Assembly (NCBI RefSeq): GCF_900095865.1
Contig: NZ_FMIZ01000007.1
Coordinates: 1,610,530-1,674,529, forward strand
DNA length: 64,000 bases
Source: Massilioclostridium coli
GTDB lineage: Bacteria; Bacillota; Clostridia; Oscillospirales; Ruminococcaceae
Direction: 5' to 3'
Part shown: positions 55,141-61,826 of the stretch, piece after piece
Layout: each line of letters starts with the position of its first letter
How positions within the stretch are numbered: position 1 is the stretch's first letter
Made by a program: the position numbers and the translations under genes
Notes under the pieces: model-generated
Told to the model about the DNA's origin: nothing
Database searches by the model: none
What the model saw: only the letters and a program-made list of their open reading frames with translations

Positions 55141-56612
55141 TCTGTTATTGGCTCCCCATCCTTACCCGCAGGCGAACCACTACCTGCTAAAATGGATTGT
55201 ATATCATCGTAACTAACTAATTCTGGCGGGAAATCTGGCATAAGGTAGACAATCACACAATGGGCATCGTAGACAAACACACGGTATATAAACGTATCAA
55301 TTAATGCCTGGTCGTTCTTAGATTTTTTGACAATGTTGTTTATAATTTGTTGGATATCTTCCGCGGACAAGTCCGGCGCTTTAGCAGATTCTATTTCCAG
55401 CGTTTCTTCCAACTGGACTTTTTTACTTTCCAGTTCTTCCAGCCTGTCTTTTGTGGCGGCTGTAAATATCCCCTGCTCTATTGCTGCCAAAATATTATTG
55501 ATACCCTTATTGGTATCCTCAAGAGCTTTTGCCGCTGCTTTGGCAGCGGTATTATTATCTCTAAGGTCTTGCAGCTGCCTAGCTACTTCGGCGGCTATTT
55601 TGTGTGCTGTCTTATCGTTGCCAAACAATGACCGTGTATGATTGATAACGGTCTGTTCTAATACATCTTTTTGTACTGTTTCAGCGGTGCAGCCTGTCCC
55701 CTTTTTGCGGCCGCTGCATTTGTAGTATCGGTATAGTGTGCCATTGCGCCCTACGCCACTTTCCCCGTTCATGGCCTCGTGGCACTCACCGCAATAGGCT
55801 TTGCCCGTCAACATGTACACGTCTTTTCTTCTTGATGTCCCTGATTTAGCCATTTCAAGCCTCCTTTGCGCTGTCTCCCATGTTTTTACTTCTATAATAG
55901 CGGGCATACCACCCTCTATTATAATATCATCATATATATAAGTACCCTTATATCTAGGATTACGGATCATATTGGATATTGTATTTTTGTTAAATTGCTT
56001 ACCTAACCTGGTTTTGTATCCATGGTCAGTAAGCCAGTTAATAATATCTTGTACCTTATCCCCTGCCGCATAGCGGGTATATATTTCCCGCACTGCTGCC
56101 GCTTCCAGGTCGTTAATATGATACTTTTTATCTTTCCCATTATAATACCCGAACGGCGGGTTCCCGGTTACCTGACATTTGTAGGCGCTTTCTTTCATCC
56201 CCCTACGGGTTTTGATCGCCAACTCCTCGGAATAATATTGATTAAATACCACCAACATTCCTTCTGCCAGTTTTCCTTCTGCTCCGGTAGGGATATGCTC
56301 GGAAGCGGATACTACCTGTTTCCCGTAGTCTTGCAGGTGCTTTTTGTAGCGGCTATCATCGTACATGCTGCGAGCGAATCGGTCAAACTTATATACAAGT
56401 ACAATGTCCCAACTTGCCCGTTCAGCGTCCACAATCATCCGCTGGAACTCTGGCCGCCTATCTGTGCGCCCTGATAAGGCTCTATCAATATAAGTGCCTA
56501 CCACAGTTATACCGTGTGACTGGGCGTAATTATTGCATACCCTCAATTGCCCTTCTATGCTCTGCTCTGTTTGATTGTTGCTGCTATAGCGGGCGTATAT
56601 TACTGCTTTCAT
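55128..56612 (-). CDS. Large serine recombinase (phage integrase)
   Basis: The 494-residue protein has an N-terminal resolvase domain (about 1-150; catalytic Ser in VIYARYSS, then EQSIEGQ, KFDRFARS), a recombinase domain (about 165-270), a zinc ribbon (about 285-325; YCGECHEAMNGES and CSGRKKGTGC) and a coiled coil (about 345-430). Such enzymes integrate and, with a directionality factor, excise phage DNA at attP/attB. ATG at 56612 follows AAAGGAT; the frame to 56672 has no ribosome site. The gene points outward at the left edge of the element. Confidence 0.93.
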   Translation of the reverse strand: MKAVIYARYSSNNQTEQSIEGQLRVCNNYAQSHGITVVGTYIDRALSGRTDRRPEFQRMIVDAERASWDIVLVYKFDRFARSMYDDSRYKKHLQDYGKQVVSASEHIPTGAEGKLAEGMLVVFNQYYSEELAIKTRRGMKESAYKCQVTGNPPFGYYNGKDKKYHINDLEAAAVREIYTRYAAGDKVQDIINWLTDHGYKTRLGKQFNKNTISNMIRNPRYKGTYIYDDIIIEGGMPAIIEVKTWETAQRRLEMAKSGTSRRKDVYMLTGKAYCGECHEAMNGESGVGRNGTLYRYYKCSGRKKGTGCTAETVQKDVLEQTVINHTRSLFGNDKTAHKIAAEVARQLQDLRDNNTAAKAAAKALEDTNKGINNILAAIEQGIFTAATKDRLEELESKKVQLEETLEIESAKAPDLSAEDIQQIINNIVKKSKNDQALIDTFIYRVFVYDAHCVIVYLMPDFPPELVSYDDIQSILAGSGSPAGKDGEPITETDR

Positions 56613-56627
56613 CTTAATCCTTTCTGC

Positions 56628-56740
56628 TTGCATATTACACCAATGTGTGGTATAATAAAAGTGTACTAACAAATAATTGTGTAAATAATAAAAAATAGTC
56701 CTCGGTGTGCCAACACTGGGGGTTATTTTTTATACCATTT
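56628..56740 (+). ncRNA. Candidate short plus-strand RNA beside the integrase start
   Basis: TTGCAT (56628-56633) and TATAAT (56651-56656), 17 bp apart, form a good plus-strand promoter overlapping the integrase 5' region. About 50 bp on, a 9-bp stem (CCTCGGTGT with ACACTGGGG, G-U pairs) is followed by GTTATTTTTT, a terminator. The RNA would be about 75 nt with no gene. Divergent from the integrase, it could tune that gene. Confidence 0.45.
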
Positions 56741-56833
56741 TGTTAATATCAACAAAATGGTATAGCAGGCGGGGCGGCACTCCCGCATCTCCTAACAATG
56801 GGCGACGGCTGCCCGTTCCGTCCTCTGCTATAC
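56731..56833. repeat. GC-rich structured element with two competing folds
   Basis: A perfect 14-bp inverted repeat with a 6-nt loop (56731-56764, arms TATACCATTTTGTT/AACAAAATGGTATA) is followed by a second, larger fold: GTATAGCAG (56760-56768) pairs with CTGCTATAC (56825-56833), enclosing GCGGG/CCCGC and GGGC/GCCC hairpins. The second fold uses the last bases of the first, so only one can form at a time. The enclosed 55 bp are GC-rich in AT-rich surroundings. It resembles no riboswitch or ribozyme that I can name. Confidence 0.6.
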
Positions 56834-57021
56834 AAAAACCTTTGGTCTCAACTTCTCCCGTATGGTGGAAGGTTTACTGCCAAGGGTTTACGTTTATATA
56901 AATATTATATCTCCTTGGCGTATAAAAATCAATTGCTATCGTTTTGCCGGCACCAACAAAACGTTATATATTATAATTAACTCCATATACTAATTACTAC
57001 TATATGGAGGGATTAATAATT

Positions 57022-57720
57022 ATGATAAATATAGCTGTCTGCGATGACGAACGTATTTTTTCGGAACTGATTGCCGAGAAAATACGAGATGAATTGCAAA
57101 AATATGATTATATGTTTCAGATTGATTATTACACTAGCGGGATCGAGTTGTTAACACAGCATGAATCCGCTTTGTATGACATTGTATTTTTGGACATTGA
57201 CATGCCCAAAATCAATGGATACGAAACTTTGCTGCAATTACGGAAGTTAAAGCCGGATATTTTAGCGGTATTCATTACCCATCACAGAGGGTTAATTTAT
57301 CCATCATACAAATATCACCCATTTATGTTGCTTACCAAGCTAGATTTCACCAGCAAAATTCACGGCGTAGTAAAAGAAGTTTTGGGAGAATTAAAAAATA
57401 TCCGAGAATTAGATACGTACTACACTATTACTAGATATGGGCACGAACAATCCATATTAAAAAGGCGTATCATATACGCAGAAGCTGTACACCATGGGGC
57501 TAAATTGCATACGTTAGATGGCGTATTCAAAATAAGGAAAAGCTTACAAGAGTTATACAGCGAGTTAGATTGTGGATACCTCGTTTTTTGCCATAGATCT
57601 TGTATTGTTAACGTTAAACACGTCCACGAAATCCATCAAAATACAGTTTTATTGGATAACGGCGTTAAATTACCATTATCGCAACGACATGTGACAGAGA
57701 TTATAAAAAAATATAAGTAA
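57022..57720 (+). CDS. LytTR-family response regulator (AgrA-like), prophage-borne
   Basis: The 232-residue protein has a receiver domain (about 1-120; acid pair D8-D9, phospho-acceptor D58 in VFLDIDMP) and a LytTR DNA-binding domain (about 135-230). This is the AgrA/ComE architecture used in peptide quorum sensing. No histidine kinase or signal-peptide gene accompanies it in the visible arm. ATG at 57022 follows GGAGGG; the ATG at 57004 lacks a ribosome site. Between the integrase and the lysis-lysogeny switch it may tie excision to host signalling; that is inference. Confidence 0.85.
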   Translation: MINIAVCDDERIFSELIAEKIRDELQKYDYMFQIDYYTSGIELLTQHESALYDIVFLDIDMPKINGYETLLQLRKLKPDILAVFITHHRGLIYPSYKYHPFMLLTKLDFTSKIHGVVKEVLGELKNIRELDTYYTITRYGHEQSILKRRIIYAEAVHHGAKLHTLDGVFKIRKSLQELYSELDCGYLVFCHRSCIVNVKHVHEIHQNTVLLDNGVKLPLSQRHVTEIIKKYK

Positions 57721-57871
57721 AAAGAATAAATTTATTATATTTTAATTCATAAACAAGCACTTTTTTGAATTTTGTTTACTGTTTATTCACACTTTTAACC
57801 CGTTCAAGCCCTATGATCCGGCAATTTAAGCCCATTTGCGTTCACGATGTAAAATTCATGCTACAATATAC

Positions 57872-57919
57872 TTGTAGCTACAAAATATAACAAAATAATA
57901 CAAAAATCGCTAGCGCTAG
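57872..57919. promoter_or_regulatory. Two perfect palindromes ahead of a small prophage gene
   Basis: TTGTAGCTACAA (57872-57883) and CTAGCGCTAG (57910-57919) lie 25-70 bp ahead of the small gene at 57943. They look like protein-binding sites near its promoter (TACAAT at about 57861-57866). Confidence 0.4.
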
Positions 57920-57942
57920 GGTTAAAAGGAGCGTACATAAAC

Positions 57943-58107
57943 ATGAAACAAAACAATAAAACCAAGGGACAACTGCGCCTGGAATCCGAAATTATTAAGC
58001 AAATTGAAACTATCATCAATCGCAATTGTGATGATGAGCAATTTCTCAAAGAATTACTTACAACAGTAAAGCAATTTGAAAAAGCGTTTCACAAATACAA
58101 AAAATAA
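57943..58107 (+). CDS. Small hypothetical prophage protein
   Basis: A 54-residue, highly charged helical protein (LRLESEIIKQIETIINRN, QFLKELLTTVKQFEKAFHKY). AAAAGGAG is 12 bp ahead of the ATG, somewhat far. A strong terminator follows at once. Its place between the LytTR gene and the repressor suggests a control role, but I recognise no family. Confidence 0.6.
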   Translation: MKQNNKTKGQLRLESEIIKQIETIINRNCDDEQFLKELLTTVKQFEKAFHKYKK

Positions 58108-58114
58108 CTGTTTT

Positions 58115-58148
58115 ATATCGCCCGAGTTTTTACTCGGGCTTTTTTTGT
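58115..58148. terminator. Bidirectional terminator holding the repressor stop codon
   Basis: Stem GCCCGAGT/ACTCGGGC with a 4-nt loop and TTTTTTT on plus; the minus strand also runs into A/T-rich sequence. The repressor stop codon lies in the loop side of the stem. Confidence 0.85.
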
Positions 58149-58525
58149 TGCTTTCCTTTTACGATTTTTTCAGCGATATCTTCTACCAATTTATCAACGA
58201 TATCCTTTTTATCGTCTGGCAAATCCCAATATACCATTAAGATTTGTTTAATTACTTCATGTTTGCCGGAGAATTTTAATTCTTGACAAACCAAATCAAA
58301 CTGGGCGTTTTCTGTTAATTGGATGCGCATTTCTCCTTCCCCAGTTCTAAGCCAGTTTTCGTCAATATTAAATTCGCGGCAAATATCCGCTATGGTACGG
58401 TCGCTAGGGAGTTTTTTTCCTGAGCATAATTCAGAAACATATGGCTGAGATAAATTTAACCTTTTTGCAAATTCAGTTTTTTTGATTCCTAACGTTTTAA
58501 TAATTTCCAAAATTCTTTCGTTCAT
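58130..58525 (-). CDS. CI-type phage repressor, XRE family
   Basis: The 131-residue protein has an N-terminal helix-turn-helix (about 4-60; KTEFAKRLNLSQPYVSELCSG) and a helical C-terminus (about 75-130) for oligomerisation. It lacks a peptidase S24 domain, so it is not the LexA-cleaved type. ATG at 58525 follows GAGGTG. It diverges from the early operon across operator-like repeats and probably holds the prophage in lysogeny while controlling its own promoter. Confidence 0.88.
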   Translation of the reverse strand: MNERILEIIKTLGIKKTEFAKRLNLSQPYVSELCSGKKLPSDRTIADICREFNIDENWLRTGEGEMRIQLTENAQFDLVCQELKFSGKHEVIKQILMVYWDLPDDKKDIVDKLVEDIAEKIVKGKQQKKPE

Positions 58526-58546
58526 TATGTCACCTCTTTTGTCTTT

Positions 58547-58648
58547 ATTATACTTTGCGATAAGCAGAAAGTCAATAAAAAAATTCGCTAAGCGATAAAA
58601 AATAGCTTGACATTTAATCTAAGCTATGTTATATTATAGCTAAGCGAA
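58547..58648. promoter_or_regulatory. Lysogeny-switch region with divergent promoters and three operator copies
   Basis: Minus promoter (repressor): TTGACT (58570-58575), TATAAT (58547-58552), 17 bp. Plus promoter (early operon): TTGACA (58607-58612), TATATT (58630-58635), 17 bp. Operator-like copies of a TCGCTTAGCGA-type motif lie between the minus -35 and -10 boxes (58554-58570, weakest match), between the two promoters (58585-58595, perfect palindrome) and just past the plus -10 box (58637-58648). The layout fits one repressor silencing both promoters. Confidence 0.75.
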
Positions 58649-58667
58649 TGACAAGGAGGTGAAAACA

Positions 58668-58976
58668 ATGTTACCAACAAAAACAATCCCACTGCCAATG
58701 GACCTTATCACAGAAATCGAAAAAATCAAAAAGAATGAAAAGGATTGGGGTGGCGGAGTAGTAGCTTTGGAACAAGCTGTTGGACGATATATCTTAGATT
58801 GCGAAAAGTCCACTAAAAGCAAGTGCTTTGCTGAAAGAGTAATGGGAATAGTAAAAAACTCCGGTGCGACAATTGCTGATATTAAACAAGCATTTAAGGA
58901 TGTCGAACAACAACTAGATAAAAAATATGACAATGCTTCAGCGGAAGAATTTGTGTGGGAATCCCGACAGCGATAA
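58668..58976 (+). CDS. First gene of the early prophage operon, hypothetical
   Basis: The 102-residue soluble, mostly helical protein (MLPTKTIPLPMDLITEIEKI, then coiled ADIKQAFKDVEQQLDKK) begins after AAGGAGGTGA. As the first gene past the switch promoter it could be a Cro-like or antirepressor function, but no helix-turn-helix is obvious. I do not recognise the family. An imperfect hairpin (58982-59010) follows without a T-run. Confidence 0.65.
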   Translation: MLPTKTIPLPMDLITEIEKIKKNEKDWGGGVVALEQAVGRYILDCEKSTKSKCFAERVMGIVKNSGATIADIKQAFKDVEQQLDKKYDNASAEEFVWESRQR

Positions 58977-59016
58977 AAATATCCCTGGCACTATGGGACA
59001 GTACCAGGGACGAAGC

Positions 59017-59259
59017 TTATTTGTCTGGGTTCTCATATCGCAATAAGTTAGCAATATGAGTAGTGTCCATTCTAGACAAGCATCCATACGCTTTTGCATA
59101 TTCTTCTAACAGAAATTCTAATTTTTGAGAATAATTTAATTTGTCATGGATTCCTTTTTCCAAATCTTTTTCAAAATTACGGAAAACATACTCAGCAGCA
59201 ATATCGCGATAAGCAGATTCTAAATCAAATTCTTTTCCATCATCAAATGTAATTTTCAT
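59017..59259 (-). CDS. Small hypothetical prophage protein on the minus strand
   Basis: An 80-residue acidic, helical protein (MKITFDDGKEFDLESAYRDI, EFLLEEYAKAYGCLSRMDT) with a strong GGGGGGTGAT site before ATG at 59259. It is the only minus-strand gene inside the early operon, so it may be expressed from the prophage state, as are moron or accessory genes. Function unknown. Confidence 0.6.
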   Translation of the reverse strand: MKITFDDGKEFDLESAYRDIAAEYVFRNFEKDLEKGIHDKLNYSQKLEFLLEEYAKAYGCLSRMDTTHIANLLRYENPDK

Positions 59260-59325
59260 AAAATCACCCCCCTTCTACCAACATTTTACTACAAATTGAA
59301 AGGGGGTTCAACAGGAGGTGAAAAT

Positions 59326-59508
59326 ATGAGTAAAAATGCGAAGCGAAAAACAAACATCGAACTGTTTGTTGACCCCAAAAAATTAGAACGAACAGAAAAG
59401 CTGGTAAAAAGCCTTATAAAGATTGAAGATGAAGGAGAAAAAGATGCCCTTAACTACATCAAAGGTTTCGAGGATTGTTTGGCAATGATAACAACCAAAC
59501 CAGCGTAG
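59326..59508 (+). CDS. Small hypothetical prophage protein
   Basis: A 60-residue basic, helical protein (KNAKRKTNIELFVDPKKLER, EKDALNYIKGFEDCLAM) with AGGAGGTGA before ATG at 59326. No family recognised. Confidence 0.6.
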   Translation: MSKNAKRKTNIELFVDPKKLERTEKLVKSLIKIEDEGEKDALNYIKGFEDCLAMITTKPA

Positions 59509-59523
59509 AAAGAGGTGGAAACA

Positions 59524-59694
59524 ATGGAAACAAAAAAAGAAATACCAAGAGCCCCATATCATTATAGTGAGGGACCGGCGTTTAAACTATTTTGCCGCCA
59601 CTTAGCGGAACAAATCGTAGAAGCCTGGCAGAGCGGGCAGCTCTACCGGGGAGACGATGGAAAAGTACATTGGAGGGAGACCAATGAAGATTAA
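59524..59694 (+). CDS. Very small hypothetical prophage protein
   Basis: A 56-residue protein (KEIPRAPYHYSEGPAFKLFC, HLAEQIVEAWQSGQLYRGDDG) after AGAGGTGG. It overlaps the next gene by 11 bp, which supports it as a translated unit. Function unknown. Confidence 0.55.
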   Translation: METKKEIPRAPYHYSEGPAFKLFCRHLAEQIVEAWQSGQLYRGDDGKVHWRETNED

Positions 59695-59908
59695 TAAAAA
59701 ATTTTTCTTGGAAAAATTAAAAGAAGAGGAATTGACACAAGCCGGATTGTCAGAAATCACTGGTATCTCGCCGATAACGTTTACACGGCTAATCAAGCAT
59801 GGTGGCAACTGCCGTAAGTCCACGGCGGAACTAATCGCGGAAGTGCTAGATGTTGAATTATCAGAATTGATTGAAAAAGAAGGAGAACAACAATATGAAG
59901 ATCAATAA
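59684..59908 (+). CDS. Small helix-turn-helix protein of the early operon
   Basis: The 74-residue protein is essentially one XRE-type helix-turn-helix (LTQAGLSEITGISPITFTRLI, about 18-40) followed by the usual third helix pair (STAELIAEVLDVELSELI). ATG at 59684 follows GGAGGGAGA. It overlaps the next helix-turn-helix gene by 14 bp. It could be a Cro-like or early regulator. Confidence 0.75.
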   Translation: MKINKKFFLEKLKEEELTQAGLSEITGISPITFTRLIKHGGNCRKSTAELIAEVLDVELSELIEKEGEQQYEDQ

Positions 59909-60101
59909 CAAGCTGCTCATAAGCCTAATGGCGGCGCACGAAATGACAATGGCGGAATTATCAAGGGAAAGCGGCGTATCAACCAAGACGATACAACTTG
60001 CCGTTACCAACGTCCAGCAAAGTGTGTCAAAAGACACCATTATAAAAATAGCCAGAGCACTCAATGTAGACCCGATCCGGCTGGAAGGAGGGAAACAATG
60101 A
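59895..60101 (+). CDS. Second small helix-turn-helix protein of the early operon
   Basis: The 68-residue protein is a lone XRE helix-turn-helix (MAELSRESGVSTKTIQLAV, then ARALNVDPIRL). ATG at 59895 follows AAGGAG. Its start resembles that of its upstream neighbour (both begin MKIN), which suggests tandem duplication followed by divergence. It overlaps the next gene by 4 bp (ATGA). Confidence 0.75.
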   Translation: MKINNKLLISLMAAHEMTMAELSRESGVSTKTIQLAVTNVQQSVSKDTIIKIARALNVDPIRLEGGKQ

Positions 60102-60304
60102 AACACGAACACTACATAATCAACGACGAAGAAATAGCGCTCCTTGACAAATATGAGGGGGTGATGACACAAAGAAACGACCCTTACAGATACGATACTT
60201 TTTCGGCGGAAACCCTCGCGGAATTTTGCCAGATGAAAGACCGAGATAACGATCTATTTTTCAGGCGGGCACAAGCGGCATGTGAGGTTATAGAGAGGTT
60301 ATAG
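60098..60304 (+). CDS. Small hypothetical prophage protein
   Basis: A 68-residue acidic protein (YIINDEEIALLDKYEGVM, RDNDLFFRRAQAACEVIERL) starting at an ATGA overlap with the upstream helix-turn-helix gene, behind GGAGGG. No family recognised. Confidence 0.65.
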   Translation: MKHEHYIINDEEIALLDKYEGVMTQRNDPYRYDTFSAETLAEFCQMKDRDNDLFFRRAQAACEVIERL

Positions 60305-60306
60305 AT

Positions 60307-60504
60307 ATGATAGCTAGTGAAATTGGCATTGACCCCAATAATACAAGCTATTGGATTTATGCGCCAGATGAAAACGGCACATCCCCAATACTGGGCAAAA
60401 TAGAAGAATGGTTTAGCCGTAGTGGGGAAAAAGCGAAGCTAAAACGCAGATTGCAAGAGCTGGAACAAGAAAATGCGATCCTACGATCGCTAATACAGAA
60501 ATAG
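60307..60504 (+). CDS. Small hypothetical prophage protein with coiled-coil tail
   Basis: A 65-residue protein with a polar N-terminus (IDPNNTSYWIYAPDENG) and a C-terminal heptad-like helix (KAKLKRRLQELEQENAILRS). It starts 2 bp after its neighbour; GAGAGG lies upstream. Function unknown. Confidence 0.6.
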   Translation: MIASEIGIDPNNTSYWIYAPDENGTSPILGKIEEWFSRSGEKAKLKRRLQELEQENAILRSLIQK

Positions 60505-60517
60505 GATAGGAGGAGCC

Positions 60518-60751
60518 ATGAAACAAATCATCATAAAAACCGGACAAGTCGCCTTAATCGTCCTCGGTGTACTATTGATCCAAGGAGCATTAGGTGCAAG
60601 CGATAACTTTAGTATATCTTTCGCCGAATGCCTAATACGTTGTGGTATCGGCATGGCAATGATAGTAGCTGTTATCTGGATACCACGGATAGCACAAGCA
60701 ATCCGGTTGCATAAAAAATCAAAAGAAGAGGTCGACAACCATGCAGCATAA
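60518..60751 (+). CDS. Small prophage membrane protein
   Basis: A 77-residue protein with two predicted membrane helices (about 8-27 and 40-60) and a basic tail. TAGGAGGAG precedes the ATG. Small early membrane proteins of phages are often involved in superinfection exclusion, but nothing specific supports that here. Confidence 0.6.
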   Translation: MKQIIIKTGQVALIVLGVLLIQGALGASDNFSISFAECLIRCGIGMAMIVAVIWIPRIAQAIRLHKKSKEEVDNHAA

Positions 60752-60824
60752 AAAAAGCTCCTGCAACGGCTGGCACCGTATGCAAGAGCAATTAACAAAA
60801 TACAACACTATTATTGTAACTTAG
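60741..60824 (+). CDS. Possible 27-residue peptide overlapping the membrane-protein end
   Basis: ATG at 60741 follows GAGGTCGAC at good spacing and the frame gives a 27-residue basic peptide with one Cys. It overlaps the upstream gene by 11 bp. Size and lack of any known relative make it doubtful. Confidence 0.25.
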   Translation: MQHKKSSCNGWHRMQEQLTKYNTIIVT

Positions 60825-60853
60825 TATAAGGAAAATGTCAACAGGAGAATAAA

Positions 60854-61324
60854 ATGAAAATATATACGCAAGAAGAATTTGACGCTTTACCACGTAATGA
60901 ATATGGGGTTAAATTCTGCCCCACAGGGGATTACAGTCAAATAAAATATTTTGGTGAGTGGTGCAGCTTTGGTAAGTGTTGCAGCTTTGGTGAGTGTTGC
61001 AGCTTTGGTGAGTGGTGCAGCTTTGGTAAGTGGTGCAGCTTTGGTAAGTGTTGCAGCTTTGGTGAGTGTTGCAGCTTTGGTGAGTGTTGCAGCCTAGAGG
61101 GCTTAACCGGTTGCACATACTTTGCCTGTGACCGCATAGGCAGCGAGCTGCGAAAAACATATTTTATCCGGTCAAATGAGGGGTTATATGTACGTGCTGG
61201 CTGCTTTTTTGGTACAGCACAGGAATTTGAGGAGCGTGTTAAAACCGTGCATAAAGGGACGAAATACGAACGAGAATATCTTGCTGCAATTGCGTTGGCA
61301 AGAATCGTATTGTATAGCGAGTAA
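60854..61324 (+). CDS. Phage protein with eight Cys-rich hexapeptide repeats
   Basis: The 156-residue protein has an N-terminal lead-in (MKIYTQEEFDALP, FCPTGDYSQI), eight perfect-length hexapeptide repeats FG(E/K)(W/C)CS from residue 33 to 80, and a globular C-terminal domain (about 85-156). The repeat matches the left-handed beta-helix hexapeptide pattern (hydrophobic-Gly-x-x-small-x) with Phe in the hydrophobic place and Cys in the small place. A short such helix with a Cys ladder is predicted. I recall similar repeat proteins in Firmicutes phages, all without function. GGAG precedes the ATG. Confidence 0.75.
   Translation: MKIYTQEEFDALPRNEYGVKFCPTGDYSQIKYFGEWCSFGKCCSFGECCSFGEWCSFGKWCSFGKCCSFGECCSFGECCSLEGLTGCTYFACDRIGSELRKTYFIRSNEGLYVRAGCFFGTAQEFEERVKTVHKGTKYEREYLAAIALARIVLYSE
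60950..61093 (+). repeat. Eight tandem 18-bp repeats within a coding region
   Basis: Eight consecutive units of TTTGGTRAGTGKTGCAGC encode FG(E/K)(W/C)CS. Units differ only at one base each in the E/K and W/C codons, showing recent expansion by slippage or unequal recombination. Confidence 0.9.
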
Positions 61325-61336
61325 GGAGGATGTCAA

Positions 61337-61825
61337 GTGACCTTATATGAAATAAAAGAAACTTATGCACAATTATTAGAGTGCATAGAAAATGACGAAA
61401 TCCCAGAGGAAGCAATCCAAGATACATTGGAAGCTGTAGAGGGAGAATTTACGGAAAAGGTAGACAACATAGCTTGCCTTATCAAAAATTTAAAGGCAGA
61501 ATCCGAAGCCATCAAGCAAGAATATAAAAACCTGATGGCGAGAAATCGTGCCAAAGAAAATAGAATTGAAGCCCTTACAAATTACTTGTCAGAGGCTTTA
61601 CAATCAACAGGGAAAACGAAACTGGAAACAGCAAGAAACAAGTTGAGTTTTCGAAAGTCAACCGCCGTAAAAATCACCAATGAAACAGAGTTTGCAAAAA
61701 AATATCCTGAATTTGCTACATATGAAGTAAAGGTATCTAAAAAGGATGTTGGGGCAGTTCTTAAAGATGGCAAAGCACTAGACGGTGCAGAATTAATTCA
61801 AAATGTGAAATTGCAGGTGAAATAA
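61337..61825 (+). CDS. Siphovirus Gp157-like protein
   Basis: The 162-residue protein has a long helical/coiled N-terminal half (about 1-85) and a C-terminal part (RKSTAVKITNETEFAKKYPE) characteristic of the Gp157 family, found in the replication/recombination block of many Firmicutes siphoviruses and implicated in phage-resistance escape in Streptococcus thermophilus phages. The start is GTG at 61337 after GGAGGAT. It is 1 bp ahead of the next gene. Confidence 0.85.
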   Translation: MTLYEIKETYAQLLECIENDEIPEEAIQDTLEAVEGEFTEKVDNIACLIKNLKAESEAIKQEYKNLMARNRAKENRIEALTNYLSEALQSTGKTKLETARNKLSFRKSTAVKITNETEFAKKYPEFATYEVKVSKKDVGAVLKDGKALDGAELIQNVKLQVK

Positions 61826-61826
61826 T

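Noticed and set aside
60950-61093. Regular 18-bp repeats that could suggest a CRISPR-like array
   Set aside because: Units are head-to-tail without spacers and in phase with a coding frame; they encode hexapeptide repeats.
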